From Norana najaformis (taxonomy: Eukaryota > Annelida > Clitellata > Crassiclitellata > Hormogastridae): 64,000 bases of DNA. Positions 29,500 through 41,210 of this stretch are shown piece after piece. The translations under genes were made by a program, and so were the position numbers. Every line of letters starts with the position of its first letter. The stretch's first letter is position 1. The stretch spans positions 33,384,505 through 33,448,504 of the forward strand of contig OZ029917.1 in assembly GCA_964023275.1 (NCBI GenBank). Reading direction: 5' to 3'. The notes under the pieces are model-generated. The model was not told where the DNA came from and did not search any database. It saw nothing but the letters and a program-made list of their open reading frames with translations.

Positions 29500-29960
29500 A
29501 AAAATGTACTGGCCCGGCAATAAGGAATTCTCTTCCAGATGATGTAAGAAATATAATAACTCTGTCAATTTAAAACTAGATTAAAGAAATACTTGATTAG
29601 TCTGTATTAGCGTGTTAACATGTAATTAGTTATTATAAATGTCTTTTCAATTGTGTTGAAAATAATTACTTGATTTATAATAATGTTATTTCTACTGTGT
29701 AATCTGTAATCTGTCATACCCATTTAATCTTTGCACAGCTGTCATATGTCAAAGTTACCATGTTTGTATAATCGCCATATGTTACTATTGTAAATGGGCC
29801 AGCTGAGTTTTAAGCGGGTCTGTCCGACTCTTTTCGGTTGACCCATTGACTTGTGCAAGCAATATGCATATGCTATGGCTTATTTGTATTTGATATTATA
29901 CTTTCTTGTATGTTGGCGCTCTAATGTCAATAAAATTTCAATCATTAAATTCCAATTAAT
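29500..29960 (+). mobile_element. LINE C-terminus and 3' UTR remnant, family 3
   Basis: RNSLPDDVRNIITLSI at about 29524-29570 is the classic WNSLPDD end of a non-LTR polymerase, here with a frameshift before the KKYL-type residues. About 330 bp of 3' UTR follows, ending in TGTCAATAAAATTTCAATCA with ATT-rich tail. Confidence 0.6.
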
Positions 29961-30547
29961 TGAAATCAGATGCTTCAACAACAACAATGAACATCTCAGC
30001 ACAAGTCACGATACCCATTTATTTACAGAAATTTTGATGAAAGACTACAAGTATATTTTCCAGCTTTTGAATTTCAACAACTGATTCTAAACAGCACTCA
30101 TTCTCAGTGTGTTTACTTCTTTCTGTATCTAGGCTGGAGCAGTAGTACTCTTTGAATTTTGTTTTCTTTTTTGGTAGACTTTCAATCTCGTCTCGAATGT
30201 CTCTTTCTCAAGCTCTGTTTTTGGCTGACAAAACAGAAATGCAAAATTGTGGTTACACCATTGTCAAGCAGAAGCATCAAGCATAGCAAAAACAAAGTTG
30301 TAACTGCCAACAAGTGCTACTTGGCAACTGTAACATTTGAAATCTTTTGGCAACAAAATAGTACTGTGTTAAATGCTTCATTTTTACTGTGTTAAGTTTA
30401 ACATTTCTGGTCAGTGTTCATATATCTTTCAAGACAGTAAGTCTGTATGGACCTTGAGCAGTACCTCAAAGGACAATTGCTTACCTATAAGCGGTTAGAA
30501 TAATCATAATCATAACAATAATAACCAACCATCAACTGATGTAAAAT

Positions 30548-30668
30548 GTAAATGTTTTTCTATAGCCCCAACCCTGCTCATTTCTCAACAAATTTATCGG
30601 GTGAAATCCTTCACCTCCACTGCCCATTTGAATGGGTTCCACACCATTCCTGGTCCCCGTGAACAGAC
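30548..30668 (-). mobile_element. SINE family B copy
   Basis: In reverse complement: ACCCATTCAAATGGGCAGTG, CACCCGATAAATTTGTTGAG, AAATGAGCAGGGTTGGGG and a CATTTACATTTTACAT tail. It matches 42700-42845 and 53810-53945 block for block. Confidence 0.65.
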
Positions 30669-31439
30669 CGTAGATTAGATTAGATCAACTCATGCCTATT
30701 CATTAAATCATAGCACCATATAAATTTAAGGAAACAATTAAAAATAACAATCATGTAAATAAAGTTCTTAAAATGACTTCAAAAATTAACTGAATAAATC
30801 AGCAGGCTGTTTCCATTTGATTCTTCTGACTAACAAAGTAATGTATTGTGGCATTACCATTGGTGAAAAGAGCCACATAAGCATTGCAGTGTTGTAGTAT
30901 GGCTGCAATGATTCACTGTACAATTTTTTTTTAAATTTATAGTATTATTAATTTGTGTAATACAAGAAATACAACTACATATGCAGGCATGTACATATAC
31001 ATATGTATGTATGTATACATGCACAGCAGGGTGGTCCTCAAAATTAAAAGTTGTAATTACCTTTAATGGTACCCGTTCATTTTGTTACACTATCCTAGTG
31101 CCGTGTAGGTTATAACAGCATAAAGATTGCCTTGATAAGTTGATATTTAGAAGTTGCTCAACACAACTGTTTCTTTGTTAATTTGCGCTAAAGGTGCCAA
31201 AATTGCACAAATATACACAAAGTCCAGAACTAGAGAAAGACTTTTAATAAACATTATTTTAAACTACTAAAAATTAAAATTGTCCAGTTATAGTTCACGA
31301 CAACAGCAACACAAGCAGTGACAACTGTCACATGTTACTCAATAATTATCAAATGGTACAGGCAAACTTGACCACAATCAAAGTGAAATTTCAGAATTAC
31401 AATCAAAAGGTCGATTGTCAACTAAATAAAGGTTTATTG

Positions 31440-32880
31440 TTATGCAACGTCTGCTATGGTGAAGAAGCAGTGATGACTTTTTTGGCTCTGGTAAGTGAGC
31501 TCAGTGATCAGAAATAACTTGCAAGAGAAATTGTTTGTGCTCTTCATTGTTGGTGATGGAATGCTTGAAGTCTTGGATCAGCTTAACACCTCGCTCGGCA
31601 ATGTTGTTCACCATTCGGAGACTTTTAGCACATTTTTTGGCCCATTGGTAGTGTTCATGCTCTTCCCAATGCTCTGGATTAACTTCAGTTAAAAATTTGC
31701 TAGGCAGATGAAGTATTTCAAAGAACTTTAAAGTGGTGTTGATGGAGATAAAATCTTCCAACTGCTTGTTTTCGATGGTGGTCATGTCCATTTGGATGCG
31801 CTTCAGTGTTTGAGCGTGTCCTGGAGTTTGCAAAGCCTTGGCCATCTTCTTCCTTGTTGTGGTGTCTGTTGTACTATCAAAAAAAAACGCTAGAGCAACC
31901 AACTCCTCGCTCACACACCACAAGTGCTTGCCAAGCGCCTTAGCAGCAGCTGTGGATATACCACCATTAATGTTCTTGTACTTGGCAATGGACTGGAGAA
32001 AGTGGAGATCATTAGATGGTGCTGCAGTTGGATTTGGACTTGAAGTCCAGGCCTTGGTGTACAGAAGACTGGTAAACAGACTGATGTCACGGACTGCTTT
32101 CTCCACCCGTGAAGTAAGACGGAACTGGCTATTGAACATCCACACTTTAATGGAGTAGAGGACCTTGGCCACCCATCTAGCCTGGTGCATTGCATCTGGT
32201 GCCATCATTCGGATGCCCCACGGTGGAGTGTCACCCAGAAAGATGACTGACAATTCGAGAAGTTCTCGGTAGTCATCTCGAGGCTGGCTGCTGAAGTCAA
32301 GCATGTCCTTTGCAAAGTTAATTGCCTCCCCTCTGAGTGTGCTGTTGGTGGTCAGAATTGCTGAACAATGTTCATCTCTTGGTGCCGTGTCGAACCGTTC
32401 CTTGTCAATGAATGGCCATTTCTCACGGAAACACTTGAAGGGGGCAATTTCTGGACCACTTGAAGCTCCTAGGCAGTGTTTGAAGACATCTCCAAGAACG
32501 ATTTCGTGAACATGATGTCAGCATGCAAGGTAAAGCAAGTCTTTATCGATCAGTTTCTCAATCAATGAACAAGCGCCAACTCGACAACCCATATTCGATG
32601 TAGTATCAAAGCAGAGTGCTTTCACATTGTCTTGAATCCCCCAATCTTTCAACACACTGACAACAGCTTGGCAAGGAGCTTATCAACTTCATATCCTGAC
32701 ACAAGGACAGGCAATCTATCAACAGACTTTCTTCCTGTTATGTCAGGCAGTATCTTGCCATCCCAACGCACAGTTAATGGCACATTCTGGGGATTGAATT
32801 CTACTTTCAGTGTATGAGCGACATTTCTGTGATTGGCAATTCTGGCTCTACAGACTGAAGCTCGGTTGATAGAATTACCT
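31440..32880 (-). pseudogene. Broken DDE/RNase H-fold transposase-like gene
   Basis: Reading down from 32880: NSINRASVCRARIANH, VPLTVRWDGKILPD, RLPVLVSGYEV, then (after a frameshift and apparent deletion near 32690) LCFDTTSNMGCRVGACSLIE, LLYLAC-stop-HHVHEIVLG, PRDDYRELLELSVIFLG, MAPDAMHQARWVAKV and NNIAERGVKLIQDF. I recognise the layout from unnamed multi-copy transposase-like proteins of cnidarians and insects; superfamily not assigned. The D in CFDTT, the C-HH pair and the late E are consistent with an RNase H-like catalytic core, which is inference. Two TGA codons (in AC-stop-HH and at 31501-31503, DH-stop-AHLPEPKK) interrupt recognisable family sequence. Confidence 0.65.
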
Positions 32881-32889
32881 GTTTAGTCA

Positions 32890-33095
32890 GCTGAATTTAA
32901 TTGAAATAACTTCAAATTGTAATTGTAATTTGAGATTTATAAAGTGCCTCATAGAGGAAAGCTCAACAGAGGTGCTTCCAATCCAAAAAGTAAAATCACC
33001 GTTAAACAGTACAGTCTTCAGGCGCCTGCGGAACACTGAGAGGGGGAGAGAAAGGAGCTCAAGTTGCAATTCTTGAGGGAGAATAATCAGAAGTA
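32890..33095 (-). mobile_element. LINE C-terminal/3' tail fragment
   Basis: The minus-strand read ILPQELQLELLSLPLSVFRRRLKTVLF has the terminal form LP..LR...SL..FRR.LKT.LF of non-LTR polymerases. It is followed by a tctatgaggcactttataaat tail similar to other tails in the window. Confidence 0.5.
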
Positions 33096-33484
33096 ATTGC
33101 TATTAATATTGAAAAACATATGCCTTTTGCAACAAAATGGATGCTACAGGAAGTGATGTCATACAATACACCCTAGAAAAAGTAAGTAGGTAAAAAAAGC
33201 TGTTTTAGAGTAAAAAACATATGAGAAAAACTTATTCATCTTGAGCAACCTCTAAATATCATCCAGTTGCAATAATTTTTGGAAAGGAATCATTCATATA
33301 TGATGCTGAAATGATTCAAGGGGTACCATGCAATATTTGAAGAAGTATAGTTTTTCCTCTGACATTGAGGACCACCTTAACGCACAGGGTATGTATGCAC
33401 ACATGCATGTTTTGCAGCCAGATGCATTCATTTGCCATAAACATGGCATATGCTATTTAAGAAAAGGTTCGTAAGGAAACTCAC

Positions 33485-36400
33485 GGTGAATTGCCTAATC
33501 ATTGGTGGTTGCTTGGAACTGTTTTTGCGAACAACAAAAGTGAAAAATGCTTCAGCTGCTCTCTCCTTAATCACGTGCCCGTCTTGTATTGTTTCCACAT
33601 CAGCAAAACACTGAATGTCCAATGTCTGACTGCTTGTGAAAACTACGGCAGCAGTAAGCCCTACATAACATCCTAAAATTATACAACAATAATTTTAAGC
33701 TAAGGAAAGTTAAGGTTGAGTACAGTTGGTAAAATAAAAGGTAAGGTATATTAAGGTAAGCACAGAAACGTAAGGCAAGGTAAATTTAAAGTGAATTATG
33801 ACAGTTAGAGAAGATACTGCATGAAATGTTATTCACTCATTATTAGACCTCAACAAACTGATATTGTGTTTCTGTACTTCCGCTTCTTTCATTTTCATCT
33901 ACTACAGCAAGATAAGTTCCTTTAGTCAGCAAATCATATATAATTTCACTCAACGTATGAGGACTTGAAGCCTCAGACGCAGTGTACGCATGTATCAAAC
34001 ATTTATATAGCACCTTTTAAGAACTTTAGAGGCGCTGGTAAACATGTTATGACAAACATGCTAGGTTTTTAGATAACAGCTTCCTCCTGGCAGTCATCTT
34101 ACCCGGCACAAGTCTTAAGTAGACATTGACATCATCGCAGCTGCCTGTGACACAATGGACCTGAGAATAGCGCATGGTCAGATAGCCACTCAGTTCATCC
34201 ATCCATTTCAGCACTGGACCTACTTTGCTGAACGATTTCCAGCCACTGAACGACTTGTCAATGATGTGGGTTGAAGTAGCACTGGCCAAATCACTGTAAT
34301 CCATTTCTAAGATTTACAAACCAGAAAGAAGGCTACAAAAAGGCAAAACATGATCTGCACAGATATTTAAATAACAGATTTATGTCCACAAAGCATATGC
34401 TTTATGCAAGAGTATATATTTATTATACATTTTGAATGCAGGTAAAATATAATAGATGTTATCACATCTATAACATGCCTGTATAGAAACTCAGGATCAT
34501 TTGACATGGACGTCATTTTTAATCTCCCAACTCGTGTTGGTATTCATTTACTGGCTGATGGTATGGTACCCCACGGATGGTCATCAACCCTAATACCAAC
34601 TTGGCTCAACATTGCTTTTCAAGCTTCACTGCACTTCCCAGCAACTTATCAAAAATGCCAAGATCTAAGGTAGAACAAATTACATAGTACAGCTGACAAA
34701 TCATAAAAAAGGATGAAGACTGTCCATTTGCATTCACTGCTACTAACTGGCATAAAATTGTTACCTTATCTACAATAAAGCACAGATTTAGATATTCAAA
34801 GAATGGAAACAAATATTCCTCTCATTCTGACCATCCTCAGAAACCTTTTTAACATCAATTACTCCTTTCCCAGTTCGCAGTCATAATCGTAAACTCCAAA
34901 TTTTTCAAGTGCTACTTAAAAGCTAAGCGCAGAACACCAGCTTATTCACGAGTGCTGCCTCAAGTCAGTGGAGTTGTCCAAGGATGCCAGGTCAAGAACG
35001 AAGTCTGACAGCCAGAAGACCAGAGAGAGAAGGGGGAAAGGAGCTGTTAAGGTGAACTGTGTTTAAGCTGAGAGAAATGGAAAGGCAGTGGACTGGATGG
35101 ATTAGGGTGGGATTTCTTGTGAAGGTTGTTTGACATCTGCATTTAAGTAGATTAGCTTTTCTTAATTACCCAGATGTAGAGGCTTATGAGCTCCCCAACT
35201 ATTCATTATTAAGTCCTACAAACAAATAAGAAATAAACTCCTTCCACAGCTGATGTTTAGTTAGTCCCTCCTTTATTACCTTCTGTCACCAGTGGTTTTC
35301 AGATGCCTGGTCCTCTTGTTGAAGAACTTTGCAAACACAACAGCAATTCAAGAAGATGACAGACAATCTTTCCTCAGGGTTTGCAACTCTAGACAATGAA
35401 TCGTGATTCGATCCATCAGGACTTGAACCTCAGAGCAAACAGTTCAACATCGGATCACCAGTCAAGCACCTCTGAGTAGTTTGTTCCAAACAGGCATTAT
35501 ATAAACTGACGAATACAAATACAATCCCACAAACTTACTTGACATCGTCTTGACATTCTGATGTCTCTGTCTGTCAGCCATGTTTGCCTCAAGTTCTAAC
35601 CTTCCCTCTTCTTCTAATCTGGCATCTTTTACCTCTAATTGAGGAACAGGTAGGATCTCTGTAATAATGTCCCCATTCACAAGCACATACCAGACCCAAG
35701 ACCTACAAATTAGTTTCCTTGCTTTACCTGTTTTAAAACACACAAAAATTACATTCCTAAGTAAATACGCTGCAATCATACTAGTTTTCAATATTTTACC
35801 TATTAAATAAAATAAGATCACGTAAGTCATTAACTTTTTTAACAGATTTGTGTGCACAAAGCATATACTGAATGCAAAAGTGTATGTTCACTATACATTT
35901 TGAATGCACATGTAGGGATCAAAACACACATCACACTCCTCTATTGAAACTCATCAGAAGCGAAGTATTGTTTGACTGGACATTTTATTAATCTTCCAAT
36001 TTCAGAATAAAAATCTTAAAAACCTTTCAGTTCTTAGCGTCAAAATGGACTTAAAGCAGCACAAGAACAGCTTGGCATAAGAAACAAATACTGCGTTTTC
36101 CATAAAGAACATATATCACCTGCACCAGTTGGTCACCTAGTCGCTTTCTGCTAATTGATATATAAAGCAATCAGCCACACAGATCCAAAATTTAACTCAG
36201 CATCAGAATATAACATTGTACTTGAGTATATCGCTTGTAAGTGTACCATAAATTAAGAGGTTTTAGTCTATTTAGAAACCAACATGACAGAGCTTCTCCT
36301 TCTTATATGATCCTTTTGGAAATACCCTCACTCTTGGGCACAATTGTGATTATGATGAAGGCAGTAGGCAGAAGAATGGGTCATACAGTACAAGATCAGA

Positions 36401-39030
36401 ACCGACTGGATAAGCAAGGAACTAAAACACTGAAGATAAACTAACTTTGTACAATGGGTGAGGCATACAGGGACACAAGAACCCTCAGAGATTGTGGTGC
36501 AGTGTAGATGATTTCTGATTCTGCCTGTAAGACATCGCCCAGGGCTGCCATGCCCAGAAACTGTGTCTTTTCAATCCTTGTCAAAGCCGGAACAGCTGTT
36601 AAATTTTGAGGCTGTGTCAGAAAAATCAGGCAAAAAACTATATCATTGGGTCTGATAGCTAGTGTGCCGAGCTGTCAAACTGGAAGTCTGGTTTCTAAGC
36701 AGAAACCAGCATTAAAAGAAATGTCATACTTTCTCATTTGTAATTTGTTTCACTCTTTCCTAGATTTTGTTTTAAACAACTACACATAGTCTACAAAAGT
36801 GACTTTAAGGTGTTGACATGTAGCTCACAGGCACAGTAGAAGTTAAGCTATGCTGAATCAGGTTAGTAAGGTACTTGCTGGCTGACCAACCACGGAATAC
36901 CACACTCGCTCAGCCCACAGTACTTCTGGGGTTGCCAGAGATTATCATCATGAGTTGGAGGGTCAAACAAGGTGTCCTGTCCTTGGGATTGCTGGGGGAT
37001 CATGTGCAAGCTGCAGAGAAAGATTTTGATCTTGGGGGCCATGCTTCCGAGGAGTTTCTACAGAGCCAGGTAAACAAGTGTGTTACTTAAGTTACTGATA
37101 TTGCCATTTATTCAATCGTTTCTAAATGGCGAGGTGAAGCCTGCCCAATTGCCTCATACGTTATATCTGAGAATGTTAAATAACAAAATAGTTAAGCAAC
37201 TTCATATGCAAGCTTCTCATCAGACTCAGCAGGTTCAATCCCTTTTGTCTATTTGTGTTATCATCTAACTGTCAGTGTATCAAATTTTCATCACAATGCA
37301 AGACTAGTAATTTTTCTGTCAGCTCATAAAGATCGCTTGTTTCATTGTTAGATTGCTATCAAGTCTGCTCTTCATAACAAATTAGAACTTCAAAACAATT
37401 ATTTCCACATTTTTAAAACCAATACTTAAAAAATTTATTCATATTCATAGCTTTAAAATATAAAATATATTTTTATTTTGTAAAATTGCTGTCTTCCCTA
37501 TAGTAAAAAATCATCTGGTACTTTTTTGAATGTATATTTCAAACGTAGAAATGATCACAACTATTAATGTGGATAAACTCTTACAATATGTGTTTCACTA
37601 CAATATTTCTTCACAGCCATTTCCCCTGCTTCTTCAGTCAACTCAAGGTAGACTCCACCATGGACCACCTTGTACATCTGGGTGTCTTCAAACATTACAG
37701 ACCTGAAGAAAATCATGACAAAACTTTGATGTGAATTCACTGAAGTCTGTACACAGAGTAATGCAACGTAACACAAGGATTTAAAGACTGTCATTATCTG
37801 CAAATCTGCAACTTTCAACAGAGGTGTTCCTAAACTTCAGAAGCAGTGTCATAAAATTATCACCAGCAACACATTTTCCCCGTAATTTATTGAAATACAA
37901 AATATTTAGTAACATAGAGGTGTCCAGTGGTTAGCATACTGAACTGCTGAACGAGAGCTCTGGATTAAAATCCATCTAGTCGTAAAAGGTATTTAAACAT
38001 TTCTTGGTGATAAAACAAGAACAGTGACTCAACGTGAAACTAAAACAAAAGGAACTGCCTAACTGGCCGCATACGTTAAGGCTAAAACATAATGCTTCCC
38101 ACTTATTGCAACCCTGCAGGGCTGGCTGACATCAGGAACAGACCATCTTCTGGTAAAGTTTCCGAGCAAGATTACTTATTGGTTGCAGAGTAAGCTAAAA
38201 GATGCAGACAGTTTTGGTTAGCTGGTTTAAGATTTCAGAGTCAATTCTGTTATGACTGTAATTAAAGGTTTTAGCAAAAAATGCTTTATTACTATTGGAG
38301 AAATATTGCGACAGCTTGACAAATACTGTGTCCTTCATTTAAATTGGGTCCTATTAGTATGGCATTGTTTTACAATTCTACCATTTCAGTAAGCAATCAT
38401 TTCTAAGTTGTCAGAGTAAGACAGCTTCCCTGCATTTCAAAAAGCCAGTCATGTTTAGGTTGTTGGTATTTAAGACAGCTTAACTCTTCAACATTTGAAC
38501 CTTTAAGCATTGTTGTACTAGGTTTATTTATTTGTGACATTATCTGGCCTTCTATTCATTTCACTTTAGAAGATATTTGGCAACACTGTCCCAGTTACTA
38601 ATCACTTGCCTTGTAACATGGAGTGACATGCAGGTTTGACCTCACTTCAGATGGTTACTGTGTAGGAATCTTGAACAAGTTCTTCACATACCATTTATTA
38701 GCGTGATCAAATGAAGCTCGTCATTAATTATTGGACCAACATCAATATCAGAAATAATGAACTGATTTCCTTTCTGCAATTACAACAAAGCACTACTTTG
38801 CTTTTCCACTGCTTTAATAAAACATCATTTCACTTTGTATGTTTTCATTTTTGTATGATTTTGCCGTTTTATAAAATTGTTGTTTCAATCGTGCATCAGC
38901 AAACCTGGTTATACAAGTGACTGGACCTTGATCCACGTGAACATAACGAAGTGTTCGCTGGCGTGTCAATTCATTTGTTGATACAAGTTCACTTACAGAT
39001 GAGGTATGTTTAGAAGTGAGTATTCTACAA
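33485..39030 (-). CDS. ACOT7: Double-hotdog acyl-CoA thioesterase (ACOT7-like), six exons, ends uncertain
   Basis: Acyl-CoA hydrolase releasing CoA and free fatty acid. Minus-strand exons joined in phase: about 39030 to 38905 (5' end uncertain), 37702-37585, 36611-36446, 35727-35539, 34306-34103, 33672-33485. Hotdog 1: VTCITR-SVMFEDTQ, VVHGGVYLELTEEAGEMA, TRIEKTQFLGMAALGDV, SWVWYV. A charged linker follows (VPQLEVKDARLEEEGRLELE), then hotdog 2: GPVLKWMDELSGYL, HCVTGSCDDVN, TAAVVFTSSQTLDIQCFADV, AAEAFFTFVV. The order of domains and linker matches ACOT7 (brain acyl-CoA hydrolase). The domain-2 Asp of KWMDE is kept; the domain-1 Asn expected just before HGG is Val. After exon 6 either a donor (GTGAGT) leads to an unseen last exon, or translation runs to TGA at about 33428. 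Transposon debris lies downstream, so a truncated gene is possible. Confidence 0.75.
34366..34530. repeat. Duplicated intron segment, copy 1
   Basis: It shares cacaaagcatat, tatacattttgaatgca and gaaactca...ttga(c/t)..gga blocks in the same order with 35842-35998. It lies just 5' of thioesterase exon 5 in the gene's orientation. Confidence 0.55.
35395..35470 (-). mobile_element. tRNA-like SINE head
   Basis: In reverse complement, GGTGCTTGACTGGTGATCCG followed by GAGGTTCAAGTCCTG resembles tRNA A and B promoter boxes (GGTTCAAnnCC). No folded tRNA or full SINE body was confirmed. Confidence 0.4.
35842..35998. repeat. Duplicated intron segment, copy 2
   Basis: Partner of 34366-34530. It lies 5' of thioesterase exon 4 in the gene's orientation, so both copies sit within a few hundred bases upstream of an acceptor. 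Confidence 0.55.
37921..37985 (+). mobile_element. tRNA-like SINE head
   Basis: GTCCAGTGGTTAGCATACTG resembles a tRNA A box region and CTCTGGATTAAAATCC a decayed B box, spaced about as in a tRNA. It lies in thioesterase intron 1. Confidence 0.4.
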
Positions 39031-39225
39031 AGATAGCAATTTATGAACTTATTACTCACATTTATACATCATACTTATACTTTATGCCTGCAATTAGCAG
39101 ACATGGCTCTTGGAAACAAAACATTTACTCTGCTGGTTCAATAAAGTTTCCTTGTCAGAAAATGCAAAATGCCCTCAAACTGGTTATTCCACAAATTTTT
39201 TTGTACGTTTCCATCTAATATATCT

Positions 39226-39660
39226 TGTAACGGGTATTTAAAATTTCCGCCAATTCTGAGATGGTCAGGTGGGGACGTCTCTCAGAATTAGTTGAGATGA
39301 GCTGGAATGACCCAGCACAACCTGGCCTTAGACCATATGTCCGGCTTTCGAAGCAGCTACTAGGCACCCCTAGGTGTCCAGAAGATATGCGCTATATATG
39401 GTGACCCAAATTTTTACCTCGACGTTGACCTCGATAGTGGACCACCGATTCCCGTGAGAAGACGCCGGCAATCTTTCAGCCCACCAGCTACATGTGAACC
39501 AGATAATATTCTGCAACACGCCGAAAGCCCTTTCTTAGTTTTCAGTCCCACAATAAACCTTGTCGAAACGTTTACAACGTGATTTATTAACATTTTCAAT
39601 GATAATTCAGTCGTTCTAGGGTCACTACCAAGGAATCTATATTATACGTCCTTGGGTCAC
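39226..39660. other. Region 5' of the thioesterase gene; weak LTR-like features
   Basis: It begins TGTAACGGG, has gcgctatatatgg (TATA-like), a TGGTGACCC block at about 39400 and AATAAACC at about 39552, a combination seen in gypsy-type LTR regions. It could equally be the promoter/first-exon region of the minus-strand thioesterase. A 48-codon plus-strand open stretch (about 39417-39580) is unassigned. No second LTR is visible. Confidence 0.2.
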
Positions 39661-39879
39661 TACTTTGTTAGGCAGTTGCACCCAAGATTTGAGAAATGCT
39701 AACAGCGATAGAAAAGGCATCTGTTGTGACATGTGTTTCAGATCAAAAACCAAAGATATTAAAAGTGGCAACGCAATCTATGATTTTCGCTGGAACTGTT
39801 TTAATATTTTTATTTATCAAAAACTAATTTATTGTTTAATTTGAACAAAACATGTGGTTATATTACTAAATATTATTAC

Positions 39880-41210
39880 AGGTTGTCCATTCATAGATAT
39901 TTCTTTCAATGCTTTCTATTCTTATGTTCCTGAAATAATTGATCCGTTTTTTCCACTAAAAAGCATTACACTTAAAAGCAAAGATTCCCCTTTTATTACC
40001 CCTGTTATCAAATGCTTACTGCGCAAACGGAACAAACTTCTTAGGCAACATAAGTTTGAGGCTGCGTCGGCCCTGGCTAATAGGATTAATTGCCTTATTG
40101 CAGGTAAGAATGCTTCTGTTTTTGAAAGATCCAAACGCGGTTCCAGAGAGATGTGGTCTGAGGTCAACCGTCTTCGGGGCGCCTCTAAGAATATCCCGTA
40201 CTCTGATTGCGGCATCACCGCTGAGTCCTTGAATCAGTATTATAGGTACATGTCGACTACTCGACTGATCTACAATATACCTCTCCCGGGCTTAAATCCA
40301 CAACGCTAGTTAGGACCCATGATGTCTTTGATGAATTTATAATTTTTAAACTGCTTGATTCGGCTGGGCACACAGCCACAGGACTTGATGAGATAACAAT
40401 GTGGTTTCTGAAAAACACTGCACCCATCCTGGCTAAACCCCTCACTTTTCTTCTTAACCAATCAATCATTAGATCCTATGTTCCACCTCAGTGGAAAAAT
40501 AGTCATCACCTCTGTTCCCAAGGTTCCGAACACTACCTCATGTAGCGATTTCCGCCCAATATCTATAACGTCAATTCTCTCTCGATTACTTGAAAAACTT
40601 TTTGTTCGAAGATTCTTCTATCCTATTCTTACTGAACAATCACTCAATCATGAGTTCTTTGACCAATATGCATTCCGACCTACCGGTTCAACGTCTGCAG
40701 CTCTTATTTCTCTTACTCACCATCTGTCTGAACTGCTCGCTTCTAACCAATATGTTCATCTCATATCCCTTGACTTCTCAAAGGCCTTTGAATCAATAAG
40801 ACATGCCTATCTCGCTGATAAACTTGCTGATCTCGCTATTCCTGATCACATTTACAACTGGATAATTTCCTTCCTAACCAACCGACAGCACTGTACCAAA
40901 TTCAATGATAGTGTCTCTACCTTGGCATAAATTCCAGTATTGTTCAGGGTTCGGGTCTGGGACCAAGTGAACTTCCTAGATGCCATATCCAAGTATAAGT
41001 CTATAGCACCCAACAATAGGTTATTTAAATACGCTGATGACAGTTACCCATGATCGTATTACTCCTCCTGCTGACAATTTAACGCGTAAATGTTTTATTG
41101 TTAGGATGTTGTATGAATATTAAGTTTTTTTGTGTTCTTAAATACTTGTAAACCGATGTGCGATTAGCTATTGGTTAATAAAGAATATATTTACTTACTT
41201 ACTTACCTAG
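39880..41210 (+). mobile_element. Degenerate LINE with reverse transcriptase, family 1
   Basis: Frameshifted reads give, in order, a pre-RT region (SPFITPVIKCLLRKRNKLLR, GLDEITMWFLKN, PPQWKNS), then DFRPISITSILSRLLEKLF, FRPTGSTSAALISLTHHL, HLISLDFSKAFES, GSGLGPSE and YADDS. The catalytic YADD block is present but the frame breaks at about 40310, 40490 and 40930. After YADDS the sequence jumps to the element's 3' UTR (GTAAACCGATGTGCGAT, TTGGTTAATAAAG) and a TTAC-repeat tail, so the polymerase C-terminus is deleted. It is CR1/L2/jockey-like by motif; the clade is not assigned. Confidence 0.85.

Noticed and set aside
31838..32158. Plus-strand frame opposite the transposase-like gene as a gene
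   Set aside because: It is the antisense shadow of the minus-strand coding remnant.
37921..37985. A functional tRNA gene
   Set aside because: The A- and B-box-like words are diverged and no cloverleaf could be drawn by eye. A SINE head is more likely.
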